Shown here: piece by piece, positions 31,485 through 40,800 of the stretch
How positions within the stretch are numbered: position 1 is the first letter of the stretch
Layout: each line of letters begins with the position of its first letter
Assembly (NCBI GenBank): GCA_023265025.1
Contig: JAHFUP010000038.1
Span: 1-43,215, forward strand
DNA: 43,215 bases
Source of the DNA: Acidimicrobiia bacterium
GTDB taxonomy: Bacteria > Actinomycetota > Acidimicrobiia > Acidimicrobiales > AC-14
Direction: 5' to 3'
Program-made: the position numbers and the translations under genes
Notes under the pieces: generated by a model
Seen by the model: only the letters and a program-made list of their open reading frames with translations
Told to the model about the DNA's origin: nothing
Databases searched by the model: none

Positions 31485-33149
31485 TCAGCGGGATGGTCGC
31501 AGGCGGCCGGCCGCCGCGGCCAGCATTCCCTGCGCCTTCTCGGGCGGGACGCCGCTCACGGCAAGGCCCGTGTCCCGACAGACTCCCACGACGGTGACGA
31601 ATGCGGGGTAGTAGTAGCTGTCCGTGCACGGGCCAGCGACTGGGATGCGGGGCGGTAGCTCCGCCGGATACGCGGCCGCGAAGTCCTGCAGCTTGGCCGG
31701 CGGGGCGAGCTCCACCGACAGCCCCGAGTTTCCGTCGGTCTTGTACCAGTTGCACGACACCCGGGGGGCGTCGCTGGTCGCCGAGAGCCTGGGGTTCACG
31801 GGCACACCGCGGGTGAGATCGGCGACCTCAGGACCGGTCAGCAGCGTGCAGGCGTCCACCCTGCCGTATCGCTGCCACCAGCCGTTGAGCGTGGTGGTGG
31901 TCTCCTGCGCCACCGACTGCGACAGGGATGCGCGCCACACAACCGCCCTGTCCGCGCTCGTGCCGCCGACGACCAGCACCCCCCGCTCGACGAGGATCGA
32001 ACGTCCGTCGCCGACCCCCCTCCCGGCCCCTAGCGCCTCCAGCCGTTCGAGTCGCACCGCTCGTCCCTTGCCCGTCCGCCAGACAGCCATGTCGCCACCG
32101 TCGTCATTGGACGTGTCGTACCCGACCACGACGATGTCTCGCCCCACGATCGCCACGCCCCGGGCGGCGGTGTGGGCCTGACGGTCGGGTCGCTGCGGCC
32201 CGAGCATCTCAGCATCCGGGAACGCTCCACCCCTCTCGACGCTGACAAAGGCCCAGTCGTAGGCGTGCAGGGTGGCCGTGCCGACGACTGCGACTCCCGA
32301 GCGCGTCGTGGTACAGGCATTGGCCCGCGCGTTCGTGCCCTGGAGCAGGCTGCTGGTGAGCGGAAGGGAGCGCCACCTTCGGCCGCTGTCGGACGAGCGG
32401 AGCACGAACGCCCGGTCAGTGCCGTTGCGATCGCCGGCCTTTCCGACCAGCGTCACTTCCCTGCCCGAGGCGCAGGCGCCCCGGACCTCGCCCTCGTAGG
32501 CGCCCAGCTCCCCCAGCAAGGCGGCAGCCGTCCAACCCTCCTTGGCATCGGGCACGAACGCCACCGGCGCGATGCCTTCGACGTCCTGGCGGTTCCCGGC
32601 CAGCAGGGCACCGGCAGGCGTGGGGACGGCTGTGAACAGCTGCACGTCCTCGCCGTCGAGGGTCGCTTCGTCCCAGGAACGGCCGTCGACGCTGGTCAGG
32701 ACGAGCGCCCGTGCGCCGCGACTGGTCGGACGTGACCCGACCGCGACGAAGCGGCCGCCCGCCGCGACTACCGCCGAGAGCCTGCCGGGGCCGGATGTGG
32801 GCGCCGGGTGCCAGGTCACGCCCGCGTCCTCGGACCACCAGATCAGTGGCTCCGACGGCTGCGGCCGAGGATCTCTCTCCCGACTCAGCCGCTCGCCGAC
32901 GGCGACAAGGGTGCCCCGAAGCGACGCCAGGCCCGAGAGCTGGTCGTAGCGCACCGCGTTGCCGGCGGTGGGCGCGTCCGGGGGCCCGGGCACGGAGTCG
33001 CCTGCACGGTCGAGTACGACGGCCGTCGGAGCGACATCCGGCCCCGTTCCGGTCGGATCTGTTCCCGCGCCTCGGACTGCCACGCTGACACCCGCCAGCA
33101 CCAGGAGCGCGGCCGTGATCGCGAGCGGCGCCGTCCTTCGAAGTGGCAT
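31485..33149 (-). CDS. Secreted beta-propeller-like protein with C-terminal DUF3558-like domain
   Basis: 554 aa. An N-terminal signal or anchor helix (PLAITAALLVLAGVSVAV) is followed by a Thr/Pro/Gly/Asp linker. About 70-420 contains repeats of the BNR/sialidase type, with WWSEDAGVTWHPAP, LTSVDGRSWDEAT and LRSSDSGRRWRSLP (SxDxGxxW pattern). About 435-554 resembles DUF3558 of actinobacterial cell-envelope proteins: DACTLLTGPEVADLT, CNWYKTD and a Cys pair CTDSYYYPAFVTVVGVC. It probably binds something at the cell surface; no catalytic residues are evident. It starts 53 bases after the binding-protein gene, across a small hairpin (CGGCTC/GAGCCG, 33162-33179). Confidence 0.75.
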   Translation of the reverse strand: MPLRRTAPLAITAALLVLAGVSVAVRGAGTDPTGTGPDVAPTAVVLDRAGDSVPGPPDAPTAGNAVRYDQLSGLASLRGTLVAVGERLSRERDPRPQPSEPLIWWSEDAGVTWHPAPTSGPGRLSAVVAAGGRFVAVGSRPTSRGARALVLTSVDGRSWDEATLDGEDVQLFTAVPTPAGALLAGNRQDVEGIAPVAFVPDAKEGWTAAALLGELGAYEGEVRGACASGREVTLVGKAGDRNGTDRAFVLRSSDSGRRWRSLPLTSSLLQGTNARANACTTTRSGVAVVGTATLHAYDWAFVSVERGGAFPDAEMLGPQRPDRQAHTAARGVAIVGRDIVVVGYDTSNDDGGDMAVWRTGKGRAVRLERLEALGAGRGVGDGRSILVERGVLVVGGTSADRAVVWRASLSQSVAQETTTTLNGWWQRYGRVDACTLLTGPEVADLTRGVPVNPRLSATSDAPRVSCNWYKTDGNSGLSVELAPPAKLQDFAAAYPAELPPRIPVAGPCTDSYYYPAFVTVVGVCRDTGLAVSGVPPEKAQGMLAAAAGRLRPSR

Positions 33150-33202
33150 CCCTTGGACTTTCGGCTCGGATCAGAGCCGCTTGAGAACATCTTGACGGCT
33201 GG

Positions 33203-34735
33203 CTAGCTCGAGGGGGTGAGCGTGACCCAGGTCTGGTTGATCGCGGAGGGGTGCGGCTCGGCCAGTTCGACGCCGGCCCGCAGGCCGTAGATCTGGAACA
33301 CGCCGGCCAGCGGGACGACCGAGAAGTCCCTGGTCACGAGCATCGCCGTCATGGCCGCCGCCGCCCGCTGGACCTCCTCACGGGTGCCGGCGGTGATCGC
33401 CCGCTCCGCGAGGGCGGCGTACTCCGGGTCGGGTGCCGTCCGCGACGTCAGGAGGAACGCCGGGTTGGCATCGTTCTGGTTGGGCACGGAGAGCTCGACG
33501 TCGTAGCCCCGATCGCGGTTCTGCTCCCCCGTCCGGATGTCGAATGCCTTCCTGACCGTGACCTCGACACCGATGTCCTTCAGCTGGGCGGCCACCAGGC
33601 GCATGCCGGCTTCCGGGACGAGGGGGCCGCCGATCAGGACCATGGCGAGACGCCGAGGCCCGTTCATCCGTGTCCCGTCGGCGCCGGCCGGCCAGCCGGC
33701 GGCGTCCAGGATCCTTCGCGCCTCCGGGGGATCGAAGGCCGGCGCCGGCACGGTCGAGGCCGCGGCACCGAGGACGGCGGGCGGCGAGGTCCACCGCCCC
33801 GGCTCGCCGTTGCCGCCCAGGACATCGGCCACGTACTTCGGCCGGTCGACGGCCAGGGACACCGCCCGGCGGACGGCCCGGTCAGCGCCGAACGGGCTGG
33901 CGGCGTTGAAGGAAAGGATCTGCGTCGCGCCCGCCGGCGCCCGGACGACGTGGAACCGCCTGTCACCCTCCACCGCCGCGGTCGACTCCCGGGGCAGACC
34001 GGCCACCACGTCGACCTCGCCCCGCCGGAGCGCCTCCAAACGCACATCGGCGTCCGGCATGAACCGGAACGTGAGACGGGCGGCGCGGGCCTTGGGCCCC
34101 CAGTACCCCTCGAAGCGCTCGACGACGAGCTGCCGGCGGGGCTGGTAGTCGACGACCTTGAACGGGCCGGTCCCCACCGGCGGCGTCGAGTCGTTGTGGG
34201 CGTCCTTCGGGACGATCGGTCCCTCAGGGTGCACCAGTTGCTCGGGCAGGCGCAGGTTGGGCGACGTGGACACGAAGTCCACCGTGAGGTCGTCGACCTT
34301 CACCACCTTGTCGAGGGTGGCCGACACCGAGCGGGGCATGAACTGGCGGCCGGTCCATGACCACACGACGTCGTCGGCGCCGAAGCGGCGGCCGTCGTGG
34401 AAGGTGACGCCGGGCCGGAGGTGGAAGCGCCACGTCGTCGGGCCGACCATCTCCCACCGCTCGGCCAGGCCGGGCCGGACGGTGAAGTCCGGCCCCATCG
34501 AAAGGAGCGGCTCGTAGACGCCGGCGTTGAGCTCGCCGGCGGCGAAGTGCTTCGAGGTCGGGCCTTCGCCGGTGAGGGGCCAGATGTCCTCGCTGATGGC
34601 GATGCGGACCTCGCCCGGGGCGCCCGGCGGGCCGGCGGACGACCCGTCGTCGCCACCATCGCCTGAGCAGGCGGCGGCCAGGGCGGCCAGGACGACCGCC
34701 CACACGACCAGCCCCCGACGTAGTCCCCGTTCGAT
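33203..34735 (-). CDS. ABC transporter solute-binding lipoprotein (SBP_bac_5 family)
   Basis: About 510 aa. Lipoprotein signal ERGLRRGLVVWAVVLAALAA followed by Cys, so membrane-anchored. Family 5 motifs: PLLSMGPDFTVRPGLAERWE, WRFHLRPGVTFHDGRRFGADDV and GTGPFKVVDYQP. Such proteins capture oligopeptides, or in some cases nickel or oligosaccharides. No ABC permease or ATPase gene is nearby, which is odd. There is no ATG, GTG or TTG ahead of the signal peptide. ATC at 34735 stands 6 nt after TACGAT (34747-34742), exactly where the leaderless pattern puts the start. Confidence 0.88.
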   Translation of the reverse strand: MERGLRRGLVVWAVVLAALAAACSGDGGDDGSSAGPPGAPGEVRIAISEDIWPLTGEGPTSKHFAAGELNAGVYEPLLSMGPDFTVRPGLAERWEMVGPTTWRFHLRPGVTFHDGRRFGADDVVWSWTGRQFMPRSVSATLDKVVKVDDLTVDFVSTSPNLRLPEQLVHPEGPIVPKDAHNDSTPPVGTGPFKVVDYQPRRQLVVERFEGYWGPKARAARLTFRFMPDADVRLEALRRGEVDVVAGLPRESTAAVEGDRRFHVVRAPAGATQILSFNAASPFGADRAVRRAVSLAVDRPKYVADVLGGNGEPGRWTSPPAVLGAAASTVPAPAFDPPEARRILDAAGWPAGADGTRMNGPRRLAMVLIGGPLVPEAGMRLVAAQLKDIGVEVTVRKAFDIRTGEQNRDRGYDVELSVPNQNDANPAFLLTSRTAPDPEYAALAERAITAGTREEVQRAAAAMTAMLVTRDFSVVPLAGVFQIYGLRAGVELAEPHPSAINQTWVTLTPSS

Positions 34736-34741
34736 GGGCGG

Positions 34742-34767
34742 ATCGTAGAGGAGCGGCCCGGTAGCTT
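34742..34767. promoter_or_regulatory. Divergent leaderless promoters (binding protein / alpha-mannosidase)
   Basis: Minus strand: TACGAT at 34747-34742, 6 nt before ATC 34735. Plus strand: TAGCTT at 34762-34767, 5 nt before GTG 34773 (the five bases are GAGGA). The start codons are only 37 bases apart, so the two genes are likely co-regulated. Confidence 0.55.
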
Positions 34768-34772
34768 GAGGA

Positions 34773-37745
34773 GTGTCGATCCTGGGCCGGGCCCGAACGC
34801 TGCTGGTCGAGGCCGTCCAGCCGGCGGTCTTCGGGGCGACGGTGCCGCTGGAGGTCTCGGCGCACCACCTCCCAGGCGAGCCGGTCCCGTACCACGACGC
34901 GGTCGCCGGCCCGTTTACGCCCTTCGATGTCGGCGGTCGGTGGGGCCCGCAGTGGGGGACGACGTGGTTCCGGCTGCGGGGCGAGGTGCCCCCGGCATGG
35001 GCCGGCGAGGAGGTCGCCCTCCGCTTCGAGATGACCGAGCCGGCCGAGGGCCTCCTGTGGCGGGACGGCGCCCCGTTGGTGGGGCTCTCGTGGCTGCGCC
35101 AGGACGCCATCCTGCGCCGGCGGGCCGAGGCCCTGGAGGCGGTCGACCTCTACGTCGAGGCCGCGGCGAACCCCGCCGTCCCCGCGCACGACGCCGGCGT
35201 GGACTGGCCGCTGTTGGTGGCCGAGTCCGGCGGCGAGCCGGGCTTCGAGCTGCTGCGCTGTCAGCTCGCCGTGCGCCGGCGCCACGTCTACGACCTGGCC
35301 TGTGACGTGCGGACCGTGCTGGAGTTGGCCGACGTGGCCGACGCCGACACCACGACGGGCACCGACTTCGGTCTGCTGGAGGCGCTGGCCGCCATGTTCG
35401 CCGTCGTCGACCCCGACGACGTGGCCTCCACCGCCGGCGCCGGACGGGACGCCCTGGCCAAGGTCCTCGACCGCCGGGCCCCCGTGGGCGCCCACCGGAT
35501 CTCCGCCGTCGGGCACGCCCACATCGACACCGCCTGGCTGTGGCCCATGCGGGAGGCGGCCCGCAAGTGCGCCCGCAGCTTCGCCAACGCGGTGACCCTC
35601 ATGGAGGAGTACCCCAGCTTCGAGCTGGTCTGTTCGGCCGCCCGCCACCTGGCGTGGGTCGAGGAGCGCTGGCCGGCGCTGTTCGACCGCATCCGCGACC
35701 GGGTGGCCGCAGGGCAGTTCCAGCCGGTCGGCGGCATGTGGGTGGAGGCGGACTGCAACATGCCGTCGGGCGAGTCGCTCGTCCGCCAGATCGTCCACGG
35801 CCAGCGCTGGTACCTGAGCCGCTTCGGGCACGAGTGCCGGGAGGCCTGGCTGCCCGACGGCTTCGGGTTCCCGGCCAGCCTCCCGCAGATCCTCGCCGAG
35901 GCCGGTATGGACTGGTTTGTCACCCAGAAGCTCTGCTGGAACGAGGTGAACCGCTTCCCCCACCACACCTTCTGGTGGGAGGGAATCGACGGCACCAGGG
36001 TGCGGGCCCACTTCCCTCCGGCCGAGACCTATAACGGCAACATGTCCCTCGCGGAGCTGCTCCGTGCCCCGCGGGCGGCCGGCGCCGGCCCCCGGTCGCT
36101 GTACCCCTTCGGCCACGGCGACGGCGGCGGCGGCCCCACGCGGGACATGATCGAAGCCGCCCTGCGGGCCGCCGACCTCGACGGGGCCCCGAAGGTGGTC
36201 ATGGAGTCGCTGGCACAGTTCTTCGCCGCCGTGGAGGAAGACCCCGCGCCGCTGCCGGTCTGGGTGGGCGACCTCTATCTGGAGAAGCACCGCGGCACGT
36301 TCACCAGCCAGGCCGCGGTCAAGGCGGGCAACCGAGGGGGCGAGCTGGCCCTGGCTGCCGCCGAGCTGTGGTCGACGGTCCGGCCCGACCGCGCCCCGTG
36401 GCCCGCCGGCGACCTCGACCGGGCCTGGAAGCTACTCCTGGTCAACCAGTTCCACGACATCCTCCCGGGGTCGTCGATCCACTGGGTCTTCGAGGAGACC
36501 GCCGCCGACCACGCCGAGGTCCGCTCGGTGGCCGACGGCTTGGCCGGCGAGGCCATGGCTGCGATCGCTTCGGCGGTCGACACCTCCGGGGTGCGCCGGC
36601 CGGCGGTGGTGTTCAACCCCACGCCGTTCGCCCGCGGCGAGGTGCCGGCGATGGGGTACGCGGTCGTGGACCTCGACGCACCGGCCGATCCCGTCGGAGT
36701 CGACGCCGGCGACGGGTGGATCTCCAACGGGCTGCTTCGGGTCGCCTGGGACCCGGCCGGCGGCCTGACGTCGGTCTGGGATGTCGAGCATGAGCGGGAG
36801 GTTCTGGCCGAGGGCCGGCGGGGCAACGTCTTCCACCTCCACCACGACCGACCACGGGAGTACGACGCCTGGGACGTCGAGCGCAGCTACCTGGACGACT
36901 TCGTCGAGCTGGACGGCCCCGTCGAGATCGACACCTCGGAGGCCGGCGCCGGCCGCGTGCGGTTCCGCCGCGAGTTTGGCGAGTCGTCCATTGAGCAGAC
37001 GTTGGTGCTCACGCCGGGCTCCCGGCGCATCGACTTCGTGACCGATGTGGACTGGGGTGAGACCCACCGGTTCCTCAAGGTGGCGTTCCCGGTGGCCGTC
37101 CACGCCGACCGGGCGACGTTCGAGATCCAGTTCGGGCACGTCAGCCACCCCACGCACGAGAACACGTCGTGGGAGCAGGCCCGCTTCGAGGTGTGCGCCC
37201 AGCGGTGGGCCGACCTGTCCGAAGCCGGCTACGGCGTGGCCCTCCTCAACGACTGCAAGTACGGCTACGACGTGCGGGGCGACGTCCTCCGGCTGTCACT
37301 GCTGCGCTCGCCCACCGCCCCTGACCCCCTCTGCGACCGGGGCCGCCACCGGTTCACCTACGCCCTGTTCCCCCACGCCGGCGATCCCTTCGCCGGCGGC
37401 GTGTTGGAGGCGGCGTCGGCGCTCAACACGCCGCTCACGGTCGTGCCGGTGGAGGCCCACACGGGTCCGCTGCCGGCGTCGACGTCGTTTGTCACGGTCG
37501 ACGACCCTGCCTTCGTGATCGTCGCCGTCAAGCGGGCGGACGACGGCAGCGGCGACCTCGTCCTCCGTGGCTACGAGGCCTACGGCGGCCGCCGGCGGGT
37601 GCGGGTCCGGGTCGCGCAGCCGTTCACGACTGCGTCGCGGGTCGACCTGCTCGAGCGGCCCCGCCACGATCTCATCGTCGACGACGGGGCGGTCTGCCTG
37701 TCGGTGCGCCCGTTCGAGCTCATTACCCTCCGCCTGTCGCCCTGA
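34773..37745 (+). CDS. GH38 alpha-mannosidase
   Basis: 990 aa, normal for cytoplasmic-type GH38. No signal peptide, so it acts on imported or internal mannosides. Catalytic domain: GHAHIDTAWLWPMREAARK (metal-binding His and Asp), EAWLPDGFGFPASLPQI (nucleophile Asp), and VNQFHDILPGSSI (metal-binding His and Asp). The C-terminal beta domains begin near residue 600 and include FEIQFGHVSHPTHENTSWEQ. It removes alpha-linked mannose, possibly from glycans taken up through the divergent binding protein; that link is inferred from the shared promoter region. GTG start fixed by the TAGCTT box. Confidence 0.94.
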   Translation: MSILGRARTLLVEAVQPAVFGATVPLEVSAHHLPGEPVPYHDAVAGPFTPFDVGGRWGPQWGTTWFRLRGEVPPAWAGEEVALRFEMTEPAEGLLWRDGAPLVGLSWLRQDAILRRRAEALEAVDLYVEAAANPAVPAHDAGVDWPLLVAESGGEPGFELLRCQLAVRRRHVYDLACDVRTVLELADVADADTTTGTDFGLLEALAAMFAVVDPDDVASTAGAGRDALAKVLDRRAPVGAHRISAVGHAHIDTAWLWPMREAARKCARSFANAVTLMEEYPSFELVCSAARHLAWVEERWPALFDRIRDRVAAGQFQPVGGMWVEADCNMPSGESLVRQIVHGQRWYLSRFGHECREAWLPDGFGFPASLPQILAEAGMDWFVTQKLCWNEVNRFPHHTFWWEGIDGTRVRAHFPPAETYNGNMSLAELLRAPRAAGAGPRSLYPFGHGDGGGGPTRDMIEAALRAADLDGAPKVVMESLAQFFAAVEEDPAPLPVWVGDLYLEKHRGTFTSQAAVKAGNRGGELALAAAELWSTVRPDRAPWPAGDLDRAWKLLLVNQFHDILPGSSIHWVFEETAADHAEVRSVADGLAGEAMAAIASAVDTSGVRRPAVVFNPTPFARGEVPAMGYAVVDLDAPADPVGVDAGDGWISNGLLRVAWDPAGGLTSVWDVEHEREVLAEGRRGNVFHLHHDRPREYDAWDVERSYLDDFVELDGPVEIDTSEAGAGRVRFRREFGESSIEQTLVLTPGSRRIDFVTDVDWGETHRFLKVAFPVAVHADRATFEIQFGHVSHPTHENTSWEQARFEVCAQRWADLSEAGYGVALLNDCKYGYDVRGDVLRLSLLRSPTAPDPLCDRGRHRFTYALFPHAGDPFAGGVLEAASALNTPLTVVPVEAHTGPLPASTSFVTVDDPAFVIVAVKRADDGSGDLVLRGYEAYGGRRRVRVRVAQPFTTASRVDLLERPRHDLIVDDGAVCLSVRPFELITLRLSP

Positions 37746-37760
37746 CCGCCCCGACGTCGC

Positions 37761-38390
37761 TCAGGCCTTCGAGATGCGGGTCCCGGCGCCCGCCCGGTAC
37801 AGGATGATGGCGGCGGCCAGCACCCAGATCGGGAACAGCAGGAAGGCGGCGATGCCCGCCGGGCCGGCCATCGACAGCACCCCCAGGACGATCGCCGCCC
37901 AGGCCAGCCAGGCCGGCAGCACCGCCGATCGAAGGGCGTGCCATCCGGTCGCCAGGAGCACGGTGGCCAGCCCGAGCACCGCGGGGAAGAAGTTGTCGTT
38001 GTCGAAGATGTTCAGCGCCTGGGCCACCTCCGGCTGGCCGAGGTCGGCGGCGTCGATCAGCATGATTTGCGACATGGCGAAGATCGCCAGGGCGACGGCG
38101 TAGATGACCGCGCCGCCGAAGGCCACCGTCGCCAGCCACTCCGGGGCCTCGACGGTGCCGGCCATCGCCCCCCGCAGCGCGCCGGCGAAGAACAGGAACA
38201 GGACCGCTGCGACCAACAGGGCGATGATGCCGACAAAGATGCCCCCCTCGTCGGAGTAGTGGGAGATCACCTCCTCGCCCGTCGCATCCGTGTCCGGCGT
38301 GTCGCCGGAGGTGAGAAAGCCGATGGCGAATATCACCGTGAACGCCACTCCGGCCAACGGCGCGAGCCGTTCCAGACGTCCCTCCCCCAC
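37761..38390 (-). CDS. Integral membrane protein of unknown function
   Basis: 209 aa with about five or six membrane helices: LAPLAGVAFTVIFAIGFL, FVGIIALLVAAVLFLFFAG, VAFGGAVIYAVALAIFAM, FPAVLGLATVLLATGW, LAWAAIVLGVLSMAGPAG and FLLFPIWVLAAAIILY. An acidic loop between helices 1 and 2 (DTPDTDATGEEVISHYSDE) is probably extracellular. GTG at 38390. This arrangement, with a helix followed by EEVxxYY-like residues, is common in actinobacterial membrane proteins of no known role. Convergent with the mannosidase at 15 bases' distance. Confidence 0.7.
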   Translation of the reverse strand: MGEGRLERLAPLAGVAFTVIFAIGFLTSGDTPDTDATGEEVISHYSDEGGIFVGIIALLVAAVLFLFFAGALRGAMAGTVEAPEWLATVAFGGAVIYAVALAIFAMSQIMLIDAADLGQPEVAQALNIFDNDNFFPAVLGLATVLLATGWHALRSAVLPAWLAWAAIVLGVLSMAGPAGIAAFLLFPIWVLAAAIILYRAGAGTRISKA

Positions 38391-38528
38391 ACCGACTCCT
38401 TCCGCAAAGAATCCTGTGGCGGGATCATGCGCTTCAGGAGCGCCGGAATCAACCGGCGATTCGCGGGCCGCCGTCGATCCTCAAGTAGCGGTGGTCGCCG
38501 GCCGACAAGGCCAAAGGCACGTCGCGAC

Positions 38529-38535
38529 AAGGTGG
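38529..38535 (+). promoter_or_regulatory. Ribosome binding site deciding the kinase start
   Basis: AAGGTGG, 6 nt before TTG 38542. The open frame continues upstream, but without protein-like composition or another good site. 38391-38528 holds no other gene I can support. Confidence 0.55.
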
Positions 38536-38541
38536 GCCGCA

Positions 38542-40785
38542 TTGCACACGTCTCATGAGGATTGGCTCGAGCTGCTGCCGGAGGCGGCACTGCTCGTTGA
38601 CGCCCATGGGACGGTCGTCGCCGGGAACCGCCACGCCGCTGCCCTCGTCGGCCATGACGGGCCGTCGCCGGCCCTGGCGCTGGCCGAGCTGCCCGGCTTC
38701 ATGGACTGGCTGGCCGCCCCCGGTACCGAGAACTTCCGCGCCCGGCTCCACGCCCGCCGGCCCAGCGGCGTCCCCCTGACCGTCGAGCTGAGCGCCCAGC
38801 GAGTGGCCGGCGGGGGGCCCGGCGCCGTCTGCCTCATCGTGGAGCCCGACCCCGAGCGGGTCGCCTCCGAGGCCCAGCGGTACTTCGACATCGCCTTCGA
38901 CGCCGCCCCGATCGGCATGGCCCTCTTCAACACCGACGGGGAGTACGTACGGGTCAACGAAGCCCTGTGCGGGCTCCTCGGCCGCCGCGAACCCGAGCTG
39001 CTCGGGCACCGCGACCAGGAGTTCACCTATCCGGACGATCGCCAATCCGACGTCGACGCCGCATGGCGGATCCTCCGGGGCGAGATCTCGGTCTGGCAGT
39101 GCGAGAAGCGGTTCGTCCGACCGGACGGCACCGTGGTGTGGGCCATCGCCAACATGACGTTCCTGCGGGACGAGGACGGCAATCCGATCAGCTGGGTCGG
39201 CCAGTTTCAGGACATCAGCGCCCGCAAGCGTGACGAGAAGGCGCTGGAGGGGGCCATGTCGCTGCTGGCCGCCACCCTCGACGCCACTGCCGACGGCCTC
39301 CTCGTCGTCGACCCCGCCGGGCGTATCACCAGCTACAACCGGCGGTTCGCAGAGTTGTGGCGGCTCCCGGAGTCGCTCTTGGAGACCGGCGACGACGCCG
39401 CCCTGCTGGCCAGCGTCCTGGGCCAGCTCACCGACCCCGAGGCGTTCCTGGCCAAGGTCGAGGCGCTGTACAAGCAGCCCGACGCCGAAAGCGACGACGT
39501 CCTCCAGTTCCTGGACGGCCGGGTCTTCGAGCGGACGTCCAAGCCCCAGCGGGTCGGCGGCGCGATCGTGGGCCGGGTCTGGAGCTTCCACGACGCCACC
39601 GAGCGCAAGCGGCTGGAGGCGGACGTGGCTTCCGCCCTCACCCGGGCGCGGGAGGCGTCGCGCCTCAAGTCGGCGTTCCTGGCTACCATGAGCCACGAGA
39701 TCCGCACCCCCATGAACGGCGTGCTGGGCATGGCCGAGCTCCTCGTCGACAGCAACCTCGACGTGACCCAGCGGTCCCGGCTCACCGCCCTCCGGGAGTC
39801 GGGCCACACGCTCATGGCCCTCATCAACGACATCCTCGACTTCTCCAAAATCGAAGCCGGCAAGCTCGACCTCGAGCACATCGAGTTCGACCTGCCCGCC
39901 GCCGTCCAGAGCGTCGCCCGGCTCGTCTCCTCTCAAGCCCACGACAAGGGGCTCATCCTGCGGCTCCAACTGGCGGCCGACGTGCCGGCCCGGGTGTCGG
40001 GCGACCCCCTCCGGCTGCGGCAGGTCCTGCTCAACCTGGCCAGCAACGCGGTGAAGTTCACCGACGCCGGCGACGTGACGATGGCCGTCGCCGCCCTGTG
40101 CGACGGTCGCCTGCGCTTCAGCGTCACCGATACCGGGATCGGCATCGACCCCTCCCTCCGCCACCTCCTCCTCGACCCGTTCTCCCAGGCCGACAGCTCG
40201 ACCACCCGCCGCTTTGGCGGCACCGGTCTCGGCCTGGCCATCTGCGCCCAGCTCGTGGAGCTGATGGGCGGCACGCTGGACTTCGACAGCGCCCTCGGCT
40301 CCGGCAGCTGCTTCTGGTTCGACGTTCCCCTGCGGGCCTCCAACCGTTCCGGGGCCCTTCCCGCCCCCACGATGGCGGCCCACCTGCCGGCTGCCTTCCC
40401 GGAGCGGCTCGCCGGCACACGGGTGCTCCTGGCCGACGACACCGGCATCAACCGGCTGGTCGGCGTGGCCATGCTCGAGCGGCTCGGCTGCGTTGTCGAC
40501 GTGGTGAGCGACGGGGCCGCGGCCGTGGACGCCGCCCGGCGCAACCACTACGACGCCATCCTGATGGACTGCCTGATGCCGGTCATGGACGGCTTCGAGG
40601 CCACCGGCCTCATCCGCCGCACCGAGCTCGGAACGACCCGGACCCCGATCATCGCCCTCACCGCCTCGGCCATGGCGGGCGACCGTGAGAAGTGCCTGGC
40701 CGCCGGCATGGACGACTACCTGTCCAAGCCGCTCGACCAGTCCGCGCTCGCCGGCGCGCTCACCCGCTGCCGGGCCCGGGTCTGA
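38542..40785 (+). CDS. PAS-containing hybrid histidine kinase/response regulator
   Basis: 747 aa from TTG 38542. Three PAS-type sensor domains: about 10-105; 110-235 (FDAAPIGMALFNTDGEYVRV, then a PAC end WVGQFQDISARK); 240-360 (LDATADGLLVVDPAGRITSY). Then HisKA with FLATMSHEIRTPMNGVLG (phospho-His), HATPase with NLASNAVKFT, DTGIGID and GGTGLGLAI, and a C-terminal receiver domain with LMDCLMPVMDGFEA (phospho-Asp), acidic pair ADD, and the Lys in LSKPLD. There is no membrane segment, so it senses a cytoplasmic signal. No HPt protein or DNA-binding partner is adjacent: an orphan kinase that needs a separate phosphotransfer partner. Confidence 0.93.
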   Translation: MHTSHEDWLELLPEAALLVDAHGTVVAGNRHAAALVGHDGPSPALALAELPGFMDWLAAPGTENFRARLHARRPSGVPLTVELSAQRVAGGGPGAVCLIVEPDPERVASEAQRYFDIAFDAAPIGMALFNTDGEYVRVNEALCGLLGRREPELLGHRDQEFTYPDDRQSDVDAAWRILRGEISVWQCEKRFVRPDGTVVWAIANMTFLRDEDGNPISWVGQFQDISARKRDEKALEGAMSLLAATLDATADGLLVVDPAGRITSYNRRFAELWRLPESLLETGDDAALLASVLGQLTDPEAFLAKVEALYKQPDAESDDVLQFLDGRVFERTSKPQRVGGAIVGRVWSFHDATERKRLEADVASALTRAREASRLKSAFLATMSHEIRTPMNGVLGMAELLVDSNLDVTQRSRLTALRESGHTLMALINDILDFSKIEAGKLDLEHIEFDLPAAVQSVARLVSSQAHDKGLILRLQLAADVPARVSGDPLRLRQVLLNLASNAVKFTDAGDVTMAVAALCDGRLRFSVTDTGIGIDPSLRHLLLDPFSQADSSTTRRFGGTGLGLAICAQLVELMGGTLDFDSALGSGSCFWFDVPLRASNRSGALPAPTMAAHLPAAFPERLAGTRVLLADDTGINRLVGVAMLERLGCVVDVVSDGAAAVDAARRNHYDAILMDCLMPVMDGFEATGLIRRTELGTTRTPIIALTASAMAGDREKCLAAGMDDYLSKPLDQSALAGALTRCRARV

Positions 40786-40800
40786 GCGGCCGACCCTCCA

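Noticed and set aside
29128-31611. Plus-strand 827-codon frame opposite the BTAD regulator
   Set aside because: Antisense shadow; the regulator has clear domains and motifs.
33162-33179. Strong terminator between the binding protein and the propeller gene
   Set aside because: Only a 6-bp stem without T-tract; the two genes may still be co-transcribed.
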